From: a virus
Reading direction: 5' to 3' (one strand)
Length of the DNA stretch: 31,245 nt
Virus record (IMG/VR): IMGVR_UViG_3300000117_000023
Coordinates: 21,787-53,031 of that record
Under the pieces are notes generated by a model. That model worked only from the letters and a program-made list of their open reading frames with translations. It searched no databases and was not told the origin of the DNA. The first letter of the stretch is position 1, and every line of letters begins with the position of its first letter. Below, piece after piece: positions 16,318-23,900 of this stretch. Both the position numbers and the translations under genes were made by a program.

Positions 16318-17496
16318 ATGGTAAAATTTAATGACTTAACAGCACAATGGCATGAAATAAAAGATGCAGCACTTCCAAGAATAAACACCATGTTTGAAAA
16401 TTCAGCATATGTTAATGGACCTGAAGTACAAAAGTTTGAAAAAAACTTTGCAAAGTGGAATGGTAATAAACATTGCATTGGAGTATCAAGTGGTTTAGAT
16501 GCCTTAAGAGTTGCAACCCAAGCACTTAAGTATACAGGGCATGTTCACATATACACTCAAGCAAATACATATATTGCAACAGTATTAGGTCCAGACCAAG
16601 CCTTGAATGGTAATTGTACTATTCATTTAATAGACCACGATCAATACTTTCAACTTGATACAGAAAAATTGCTTAATAAACTAACAACAAACACTGAAAA
16701 GTTTTGTGATGACCATCACTTAATTATTCCAGTTCATTTGTATGGCCATCCATGTGATATGGAAACAATTATGAAGTATGCACAAAGTTTTGGTTGTGAC
16801 GTATTAGAAGACTGTTCACAGGCGCATGGAGCAAAGTGTAATGGCAAACAAGTCGGAACATTTGGAGATATTGCAGCATTTTCTTGTTATCCTGGTAAAA
16901 ACTTAGGAGCAGCAGGTCAAGCTGGAGTAATAACAACAAACGATGATACACTTGCAGAAAGATGTAATGAAATAAAAGAAGTAGGTTCTAAGGTAAAATA
17001 TGTACACAATGTTAAAGGTGGAAACTATAGAATAGACCCTATTCAAGCAATAGTTTTAGATGAAAAATTAAAGCATTTAGATTTATGGAATGCAAATAGA
17101 AGAAAATTTGCAGAACATTATAGCTATATAAATAATCCTGAAATATCTGTTCCATTATTAGAACCAGCTCCTTGGTGTACAGAACAGGTATTCCATATTT
17201 TTCCAATATTAGTCGGAGATGGAGAAGTTGATAGGCAAGAATTAATGAATTATATGCAAGACCAAGGATCCCAAGTAGGAATACACTATCCTATTTGTAT
17301 AGAAGAAACAGGAGCATATAGTGATTTAGGTAAAACTAATCACAATCCTAGAACAAGAGGAAATGCAGACAGACTGGTAAGTTTACCTATCCATCCATTT
17401 ATGTCATCAAGTGATACAGAACAAGTTGTACACATATTAAACCAGTGGGTTAGTGATAAAAAACTTGCACAAGAAGCTGGAGCTTTTAAAGACTAA
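16318..17496 (+). CDS. DegT/DnrJ/EryC1 PLP-dependent sugar aminotransferase
   Basis: A 392-residue aminotransferase, the usual length. It has the N-terminal FNDLTAQWHEIKDA, the substrate-binding YVNGPEVQKFE, GVSSGLDALRVA, the cofactor-binding LEDCSQAHGA, and the PLP lysine K194 in CYPGKNLGAAGQAG. Unlike the protein at 9551-10966, it keeps the lysine and so should be a true aminotransferase. This subgroup (WlbE, FdtB, QdtB) aminates C3-keto sugars using glutamate. With the dehydrogenase and acyltransferase upstream it completes a ketone, amine, amide sequence. It is the last enzyme of the glycan island. Confidence 0.9.
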   Translation: MVKFNDLTAQWHEIKDAALPRINTMFENSAYVNGPEVQKFEKNFAKWNGNKHCIGVSSGLDALRVATQALKYTGHVHIYTQANTYIATVLGPDQALNGNCTIHLIDHDQYFQLDTEKLLNKLTTNTEKFCDDHHLIIPVHLYGHPCDMETIMKYAQSFGCDVLEDCSQAHGAKCNGKQVGTFGDIAAFSCYPGKNLGAAGQAGVITTNDDTLAERCNEIKEVGSKVKYVHNVKGGNYRIDPIQAIVLDEKLKHLDLWNANRRKFAEHYSYINNPEISVPLLEPAPWCTEQVFHIFPILVGDGEVDRQELMNYMQDQGSQVGIHYPICIEETGAYSDLGKTNHNPRTRGNADRLVSLPIHPFMSSSDTEQVVHILNQWVSDKKLAQEAGAFKD

Positions 17497-17729
17497 TGGA
17501 CTACTACCTAATATTTAAAAAACAGCCAGATGGCCAACTACTAATTGGAACAGATAATGGCTTTGGAGTATTCTGGGCAGATCAAGGTTTTGAAGCATTA
17601 ACAAATCTAATATCTAAAAGTCCTTCATACCTAGAAGATATTGAAATAAAAAATAGTCAAAATAAAACAGAAAGCATACCTGATTTTTTAGAAAAAGTTT
17701 CTAAATTAAAGTTAAGGGTATTTAACTAA
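17496..17729 (+). CDS. Small unrecognised protein
   Basis: A 77-residue protein that starts on the last base of the previous stop (TAATG), so it is translated with the aminotransferase. The N-terminal half looks like a small beta-sheet (YYLIFKKQ, LLIGTDNGFGVFW), the C-terminal half helical. There is no signal peptide, membrane segment or known motif. It may be the end of the third transcription unit, since an AT-rich box follows. I cannot assign a function. Confidence 0.6.
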   Translation: MDYYLIFKKQPDGQLLIGTDNGFGVFWADQGFEALTNLISKSPSYLEDIEIKNSQNKTESIPDFLEKVSKLKLRVFN

Positions 17730-17745
17730 ATAATAAATACAGATA

Positions 17746-17757
17746 TATTTATATATA
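17746..17757 (+). promoter_or_regulatory. AT-rich box TATTTATATATA, possible promoter element
   Basis: This 12-base sequence lies in the 30-bp gap before ATG 17760 and recurs exactly at 18219-18230 in the next sizeable gap. Both are preceded by GATA or TTGATA. It could be the -10 region of a second promoter class, but two copies in an AT-rich genome are weak support. No ribosome-binding site separates it from the ATG. Confidence 0.35.
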
Positions 17758-17759
17758 GT

Positions 17760-18014
17760 ATGGCAAAACCAAAAAAATACGGTAATTACATAAAGGCAAT
17801 TGGATATTTATCAATTAGGGCCATTGTTCTTCTTCCTAGAGAGGGAAAAAATAGACTTGGCCAAAAAACGACAACTCCAGGTTCTTGTGAGTATTTCGTA
17901 TATCACACAAAAACTAAAATGGCAGGCCCATTTAAAAGCTTTGTTGTTGCTATGAATACTGCTGAAGAAATGATAGGTAGACACTATACTAAAAAGGATT
18001 TGAAAAAGAAATGA
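17760..18014 (+). CDS. Small basic unrecognised protein
   Basis: An 84-residue Lys-rich protein. Residues 1-30 contain a hydrophobic IRAIVLLP strand, the middle (SCEYFVYHTKTKMAGPF) looks beta-rich, and the tail is a basic helix (YTKKDLKKK). It overlaps the next gene by ATGA. No ribosome-binding site precedes the ATG, which lies 2 bp after an AT-rich box. The charge would suit nucleic-acid or phage-structure binding, but nothing specific is visible. Confidence 0.6.
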   Translation: MAKPKKYGNYIKAIGYLSIRAIVLLPREGKNRLGQKTTTPGSCEYFVYHTKTKMAGPFKSFVVAMNTAEEMIGRHYTKKDLKKK

Positions 18015-18199
18015 ACGAACCTGGAAAATTAGCAAAAGATCTTCAGACACATAAAGGAATCCTAAAAGCTGGAACTAATGTACAAGTGGTTGGAACAACT
18101 ATTGTAGGACCTCCATGTTGCCCAAAACAGCATTATGTAGTTGAAGACCAGTTAGGTAAGAGATACACTCTCGATTCAAGTTTTCTACAGAATAAGTAA
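18011..18199 (+). CDS. Small unrecognised protein with a CC pair
   Basis: A 62-residue protein overlapping the previous gene by ATGA. From residue 20 it reads as a small beta-barrel-like stretch (GTNVQVVGTTIVGPPCCPKQHYVVEDQ, quoted in parts: GTNVQVVG, GPPCCPK, HYVVEDQLGKRYTL). The strand pattern hints at an SH3-like fold. The adjacent cysteines may bind metal or form a disulfide. No family is recognised. It is the last gene before the 74-bp gap ahead of the L,D-transpeptidase-like gene. Confidence 0.5.
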   Translation: MNEPGKLAKDLQTHKGILKAGTNVQVVGTTIVGPPCCPKQHYVVEDQLGKRYTLDSSFLQNK

Positions 18200-18218
18200 T
18201 ACTTTAACTATTTCTTGA

Positions 18219-18230
18219 TATTTATATATA
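18219..18230 (+). promoter_or_regulatory. AT-rich box TATTTATATATA, second copy
   Basis: An exact copy of the box at 17746-17757, here after TTGA and directly before a hairpin. If it is a -10 region, the transcript would start at about the hairpin and run into the gene at 18274. The 74-bp gap around it (18200-18273) is the longest in the window. Confidence 0.38.
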
Positions 18231-18249
18231 CGAAGTTAAATGAACTTCG
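18231..18249 (+). other. Perfect 7-bp hairpin in a 5' leader
   Basis: CGAAGTT (18231-18237) pairs fully with AACTTCG (18243-18249) around a 5-base loop AAATG. No T-run follows, so it is unlikely to be an intrinsic terminator. It lies between an AT-rich promoter-like box and the weak ribosome-binding site (GGGGA) of the gene at 18274. It may protect the 5' end of the mRNA or modulate translation. Confidence 0.5.
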
Positions 18250-18273
18250 ATAGCAAAATATGGGGAAAAATGA

Positions 18274-18885
18274 ATGGAATTCACTAGAGAAAAAGTAAAA
18301 GAAGTTATTGTTTCTAAAGGCTACAAGTGGTTTAACGACAACAATAATAAAGGTTACGATGTAAACGTAATTGGAATCAGAAACTCTGAGACTGATGGTA
18401 AAGTTACAAATCATTTTGATGACACACTAACACTTTCTTACAAAGATGCCGCAGGTGAATGGAAATTTCATCAATGGGAAGCTACTACAGATCCAGGACA
18501 ATATTGGATAGAGAATCCTATGAATAAAGATGGATGTGCAATTCTTGTACCAGGACAATATAGAGGATCTCATAAAATAAGACTTCACCAAGGTAAATAT
18601 GAGGCACTAGGACAACGAAGACCTGTAAAAGTTTATAGAGATAATGATAGAGACCTCGAATATGATACTGATGAGGCTACTATAACTGAAGGTGTTTACG
18701 GAATAAATATACACAGGTCAAATCCATATACTGAATCTTATTATGTAAATAAATGGTCTGCAGGTTGCCAAGTTTTTAAAAAAGTAGATGATTTTCATGA
18801 TTTTATGGAAATATGTAGAAAAGCTCGAGATATATGGGGTAATACATTTTCATACACACTTATAGAGAGTAAAGATTTTGCATAA
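18274..18885 (+). CDS. Putative cell-wall enzyme with L,D-transpeptidase-like His...SxGC pattern
   Basis: A 203-residue protein. The telling part is residues 143-169: H147 in GINIHRSN is followed 15 residues later by S162-A-G-C165 in WSAGCQVF. Spacing and residues resemble the active site of YkuD-type L,D-transpeptidases, where His and Cys act on peptidoglycan stem peptides. I recall related WSAGCQVF proteins in marine phages. No signal peptide is seen, so export would need a holin or virion delivery. A lysis role is plausible, since a holin-like gene lies at 28682 and a membrane/coiled-coil gene at 25853, but it could be virion-associated. ATG 18274 is used; an ATG at 18270 is out of frame. 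Confidence 0.6.
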   Translation: MEFTREKVKEVIVSKGYKWFNDNNNKGYDVNVIGIRNSETDGKVTNHFDDTLTLSYKDAAGEWKFHQWEATTDPGQYWIENPMNKDGCAILVPGQYRGSHKIRLHQGKYEALGQRRPVKVYRDNDRDLEYDTDEATITEGVYGINIHRSNPYTESYYVNKWSAGCQVFKKVDDFHDFMEICRKARDIWGNTFSYTLIESKDFA

Positions 18886-20174
18886 TGAGATTAGTGCAAG
18901 AAAATAAAGTGAAAATAGGAAAGTCTATGCGTAATAATATAGAATACTTCTACAACACTAAAAATAAAAAGTTTTACTCTAGACATGATTCTGGAGCAGA
19001 ATATATAGAACAAGAAGAATTAAGTTTATCTAATTTATTATATAACCTAAAACAGGAAAGAGATAGATTAGACTGGACTGACGATGGAAAGAAACTATTT
19101 CCTGAATTGGCGCCAAAAGGTAAAATAGGTAAAAAAACCATCGATAAAGGAGAATCAAAAATGATGAAAAACGAAATTAAAACAATGATTAAAGAAGAAC
19201 TAGTAAGGGTGATATCAGAACAACTATTATTAGAAAAATTTGAATCTAAAACAATGGCCAAATTGGCAAAAGAAAAAGATTTTAAAGGCAACTTCTTTAC
19301 AGCAGCCGCAAATACATATGATATTGCATGGGATAAAGTACCTGAGTCTGCTATAACAATGAATAAACCAAGTGGTAATGCTGAAGTAATTAATTTTTTC
19401 TTTGTAAAGTCACGTAAAGTAAACCCATTTAAAGGTAATTCATGGGATGGAACACTTTATCCAGGATTAATTGGAGCAACTAAAGGTAAAAAGCATATTT
19501 ATGCACACAGACCTAGTTGGAAATCCTCAGATAAACCTTCAATAAGAGGAGCTAAACCAAGCCAAAGAATGGGAACTCAATCAGCTGGTGTACATAACTT
19601 TAAAAGATATTCAGCAGTTGCAGACACAGTATACTCAATAGATATTTCAGGAATAAAAGGAGCTACTACAACTAAAAAGGCTGGTAGAGCTGATGCAAAA
19701 GCAGGTGCAACTGCACTTATTTCCGCAAAACAAATAGCTTCTCAAAATAGACAAAGATATGAAAAAATGCTAACTGATAGATTGGCAAATTCTAGTCCAG
19801 GCGACCAAATAATTAAAATGGTAGATGCAGTTACCAAAATGTATAAATCTTCTGTTGATAAACAATTAGATATGTTAAAGAAGAAAAAAGTTTCTTCTGG
19901 TTGGAATGATTCTGCTAGTAAAATTGATAGAGCTTACCGTGATATTATAAGAGAATTTGAGTACTATCTAAGAGCAGAAAACAGCGTTGTTAAAGGTGCT
20001 GAAAGAGATAAAGCAGCTAAGTTAAAGGCTGGAGATAAAGCCTCTTGGAGTGAAGAAAAGTATTACCAAAAAGAAATGGTTAAATATGCAAGAAGTATAC
20101 AAAAACTATTCAAAGAATTAAAAGCAAACCTTAAAAAAGTAGACACTAGTAAGGATTATATAGACCTTAGATAA
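18885..20174 (+). CDS. Two-part phage protein; second part has its own start and capsid-signal-like N-terminus
   Basis: The open frame encodes 429 residues and begins on the last base of the previous stop. Residues 1-92 form one unknown basic/acidic segment. Residue 93 is a Met (ATG 19161) preceded by a strong AAGGAG. From there the protein starts MMKNEIKTMIKEELVRVISE, like the amphipathic N-termini of marine phage internal or structural proteins and like the gene at 28899. Cleavage after ISE or LLE would be possible. The rest (to 429) is Lys-rich with several helices in the C-terminal 200 residues and no recognised domain. Either one long protein, or both long and short (337-residue) products, are made. 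Confidence 0.65.
   Translation: MRLVQENKVKIGKSMRNNIEYFYNTKNKKFYSRHDSGAEYIEQEELSLSNLLYNLKQERDRLDWTDDGKKLFPELAPKGKIGKKTIDKGESKMMKNEIKTMIKEELVRVISEQLLLEKFESKTMAKLAKEKDFKGNFFTAAANTYDIAWDKVPESAITMNKPSGNAEVINFFFVKSRKVNPFKGNSWDGTLYPGLIGATKGKKHIYAHRPSWKSSDKPSIRGAKPSQRMGTQSAGVHNFKRYSAVADTVYSIDISGIKGATTTKKAGRADAKAGATALISAKQIASQNRQRYEKMLTDRLANSSPGDQIIKMVDAVTKMYKSSVDKQLDMLKKKKVSSGWNDSASKIDRAYRDIIREFEYYLRAENSVVKGAERDKAAKLKAGDKASWSEEKYYQKEMVKYARSIQKLFKELKANLKKVDTSKDYIDLR
19147..19163 (+). promoter_or_regulatory. Internal ribosome-binding site and ATG inside the 18885 frame
   Basis: AAGGAG at 19147-19152 stands 8 bases before ATG 19161, the best ribosome-binding context in this part of the window. The ATG is in frame with the longer gene. 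By contrast no such site precedes ATG 18885, which relies on stop-start coupling. The site therefore probably produces a shorter second protein. Confidence 0.6.
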
Positions 20175-20192
20175 AAATAGGAGAATAATATT

Positions 20193-20540
20193 ATGGCAAA
20201 AAAAGAAACTGTAAAAAAGAAAGTAGCAACTAAAAAAGCAGCAGTTAAAAAGACTGCAAAGAAAGTTGTTAAAAAAGTTTTAGATAAAACACAATTAGAT
20301 GAAAAAATCGTAGCAGAATACAAAGAAAATAAATCGTTATATGATATGATATTATGCTACACTAAATGCTATGGAGGATACGTATTAGCTGTAGGAGCTG
20401 GATGTTCTTTTAGTGCAAGTTTAACACTTGGATTATCATTATTAGCTGTAGCAGGTATTTGGGCTTATTGGCAAGTATGTAAATGTAAAGCTTGTAAAGT
20501 CAATAGTGCAACATGTAAGGCAGATGGGACGTGTTGTTAA
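20193..20540 (+). CDS. Lys/Ala-tailed membrane protein with Cys-rich C-terminus
   Basis: A 115-residue protein in three parts. Residues 1-30 are a histone-H1-like tail of KK/A/V repeats (KKKVATKKAAVKKTAKK). Residues 61-92 are hydrophobic and small-residue rich (GGYVLAVGAG, LTLGLSLLAVAGIW), enough for one long or two short membrane segments. The end is cysteine-dense (VCKCKACKV, then ADGTCC); nine Cys occur in all. AGGAG precedes the ATG. It could be a holin-like or DNA-to-membrane tethering protein, or a virion protein. Nothing decides between these. The nuclease gene follows after 1 bp. Confidence 0.6.
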   Translation: MAKKETVKKKVATKKAAVKKTAKKVVKKVLDKTQLDEKIVAEYKENKSLYDMILCYTKCYGGYVLAVGAGCSFSASLTLGLSLLAVAGIWAYWQVCKCKACKVNSATCKADGTCC

Positions 20541-20541
20541 C

Positions 20542-20931
20542 ATGGAAAAATACATATACAGAGGAAAACTAGAGAGAGTTGTAGATGGTGACACTATTGA
20601 TGCTCTCATTGATGTTGGCTTTGATGTCTGGGTCAAAAAAAGAATCAGATATAAAGGAATCGACACCTGGGAATCTAGAACACGAAACCTTGAAGAAAAA
20701 GCAAAAGGACTCCAAGCAAAAGCAAGAAACAAAGAATTATTAGAAATAGTTAGTGATAAACCTGGCTATTTCTTATTGAAGTCTTATGGTGTAGGAAAAT
20801 ATGGTAGAGTACTTGGAGAAATATTTATAAGAGATGCAAAAGGTACTGAGATGATGGTTAACACAACTCTAGTAGCAGAAGGCCATGGTTATGTTTATGA
20901 TGGTGGCAAAAAACAATTATTTAAGGGATAA
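20542..20931 (+). CDS. Staphylococcal-nuclease-like (thermonuclease) protein
   Basis: A 129-residue OB-fold nuclease. The Ca-binding site D15/D17 in VVDGDTID and the catalytic R36, D41, E44 in RYKGIDTWE match the staphylococcal nuclease residues D19/D21, R35, D40, E43. R89 in KYGRVLGE matches R87. All key residues are kept, so it should cut DNA or RNA with Ca2+. No signal peptide is present, unlike secreted members. ATG 20542 is used because an upstream in-frame ATG (20506) lies inside the previous gene. In a phage it may degrade host nucleic acid, process DNA, or be packaged. Confidence 0.9.
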   Translation: MEKYIYRGKLERVVDGDTIDALIDVGFDVWVKKRIRYKGIDTWESRTRNLEEKAKGLQAKARNKELLEIVSDKPGYFLLKSYGVGKYGRVLGEIFIRDAKGTEMMVNTTLVAEGHGYVYDGGKKQLFKG

Positions 20932-20933
20932 AA

Positions 20934-23900
20934 ATGAAAAAGTTATTATTAATATTGTCGTTAGTACCAACATTATTGTTTAGTCAAGGAAGTTGGATCC
21001 ACATCCAATTAATGACAGATAATTATCCATCTGAAACAAGTTGGAACATTACACCTCCTGGTGGATCACCTATTATTGTAGAGAACGATAGCAACATGCT
21101 ACCAAATACAATGTACGATACTATTGTTTTTCTTGGTGGAACTATTGTTGCTGGTATATATGACCAATTCGGTGACGGATTAGGTTCATCTCAATGGGGT
21201 GGTACTGACGGTTGGTTCATGATTAGTAATTCATGTCAAGACACTTTAATGTATGTTGCAGGAAACTTTGGAGATACTTTGGTACAAACATTAACTGTAG
21301 CTCCTTGTGCTCCTCCAACTATAGGATGTTTAGATCCTAACGGATTAGATTATGACTCCACTGCATATCTGCCTGGTCCTTGTACATACCCAGCATGCGG
21401 TGGTTTATTATCTGACACGGTTCAGCAAACTTGTTTACCAACTGGTCAAACACTAGTACAATTCTTTTGGCAAAACGATACATCAAACGGTAACTGTAAT
21501 CCAGTTAGATTTTGGTATTGGAACGAAAATGGTGTAGGTCCTTTTCAATATGGACTTGCTCCCAACCAACAAGATTTTGCAGTATATGCGGGTAATGGCC
21601 AAATGCCTCCTAACTGGTCTGTAGAACATTATGGTATGGTTGAATTTGCAGATAGTACATTTTCAGATACTATGGCATATACACCTACTGCATGTATAGC
21701 TGGTTGTACTGATCCAACTCAACCAACTTATAATCCTTGGGCAACATTCGATGATGGTTCTTGCTCAGGAACATCTTGTGATACAAACTTAACACACCAA
21801 ATAACAATGGAAATCACTTTTGATAACTGGCCAAGTGAAACTGGTTGGTCTATGACAAGTGGTGGTTATGGAGTAATACAATCTGAACTTCCTGGTGCAT
21901 ATAATTTTAACGATATAGGTCAAACTTACACTTACAATTTCTGTGTGGATAAATTTGCAGGATTTGAGTTAATTGTAACAGATTCATATGGTGATGGAAT
22001 GGCCGGTTCTACATCAGGTGGAACATTAGATGGTATGGTTGTTATTTATGATTGTTTAGGAGATACTATTTGGTGGATGGACAATCCTGGATTTGGAACT
22101 ACATTATATTCTGGAGTACAATTTGGTGTACCATGCTTGTCATCTCCTCCAGTACCTGGTTGTATGGACGATGATTATCAAGAGTATGACCCATTAGCTA
22201 CTGTCGACGATTCAACTTGTACAAATTTACATATTTATGGGTGTACGGATCCGTCTGCATTCAACTATGACCCTACAGCTTCAATAAATGATGTTGTTCC
22301 GGATTGTAGTTATATATTAGAAATAAGAGATGCAGGTGGTGATGGATGGGGTAATTCTTATATTGGTGTTTATCAAAACGGAATAAACTTTGGTACATTC
22401 ACAATGGGACCAGGAAACTATGTTCAGTCGTTCCCTTTAACATTAGATTCGGATGCTCCAGTTCATGTATATTATTTTGAAGTTGGAGGACCACAACAAC
22501 CACCACAAGAAGTACAATTCCAAACATGGCATAATTCTTTCACACTTATGTTGAATGACCCAGATAGTACTATATTGATTGAAGAAGGAACCAATCCTTT
22601 TGCAAACAATGGACAAGGAGCACTACAATCATTCCAGTCTCCGTTTTGGACAACTTATTCTGCAATACCTTTTTGTGGTGATTATTGTATAGAAACAATT
22701 TTAGGATGTATGGATTCATTATCATTCAATTACAACGATTCTGCTAATGTAGATGATGGTAATTGTGAACCATTTATTTTTGGTTGCACAAACGATTTAG
22801 CATTCAACTACGATTCTTTAGCTAATACAGATGATGGCTCATGTGTTCCAATTTCTTATGGTTGTTTGGATCCAATAGCAGACAACTTTAATAGTTTAGC
22901 AAATACAGATGATGGTTCATGTTACTACATTGGTTGTACTGATATTGCAGCTTGTAATTATGATGCTTCTGCTACAGTGAATAATGGATGTCAATATCCT
23001 CCACAATACTATGATTGCAACAGTGTATGCTTATTAGATACAGATGGTGATGGTATATGTGATGAGTTAGAAATACCTGGTTGTACTAATCCTATTGCTT
23101 TGAACTATGATATTGCAGCAACAGACGATGATGGAAGTTGTACATTACCAATATACGGCTGTACAGATCCACTTGCTTTCAATTATAACTCTTTAGCAAA
23201 CACAGATAACGGATCTTGCGTACCAGTTGTAAATGGCTGTACAGATCCTTTGGCTTTCAACTACGACCCTATTGCAAATACTGACAACGGTTCATGTATT
23301 GCTATTGTTTATGGATGTATGGATCCTAACTCATTTAACTACAATCCACTAGCAAATACTGATAACGGAGCCTGCATACCATTTATTCTAGGATGTACAG
23401 ATACTTCGGCAATTAATTATAATCCTTTAGCAAATACATCTGATGGTTCATGTATTGCACAGCTACTTGGATGTACTGATTCAACAGCATTCAACTATAA
23501 CCCTCTTGCTAATACAAACGATGGATCTTGTATTGCTATATTGTTAGGGTGTATGGATGCTACTGCATTTAACTACGATCCTAATGCTAATACAGACGAT
23601 GGAAGCTGTATTCCTATTGCACTTGGCTGTACAGATCCTACACAGTTTAACTATGATGCTAATGCGAATACAGATGATGGATCTTGTATACCTTATATCT
23701 ATGGATGTATGGACGCAACAGCATTTAATTACGATCCATTAGCTAATACTGACAATGGTAGTTGTATTCTTGTAATATTTGGATGTACAGACTCAACGGC
23801 ATTAAATTATAACATCTTAGCTAATACTGATAATGGAACATGTATATTACCTATTATTGGTTGTACTGATGTAGGTGCATGGAATTACGATCCCTTAGCT

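Noticed and set aside
18231-18249. Intrinsic terminator
   Set aside because: The hairpin is perfect but has no T-run after it and lies in the leader of the next gene.
23557-23742. Second + frame open within the repeat array
   Set aside because: An effect of the 78-bp coding period: the off-frame repeats too. No start site supports it.
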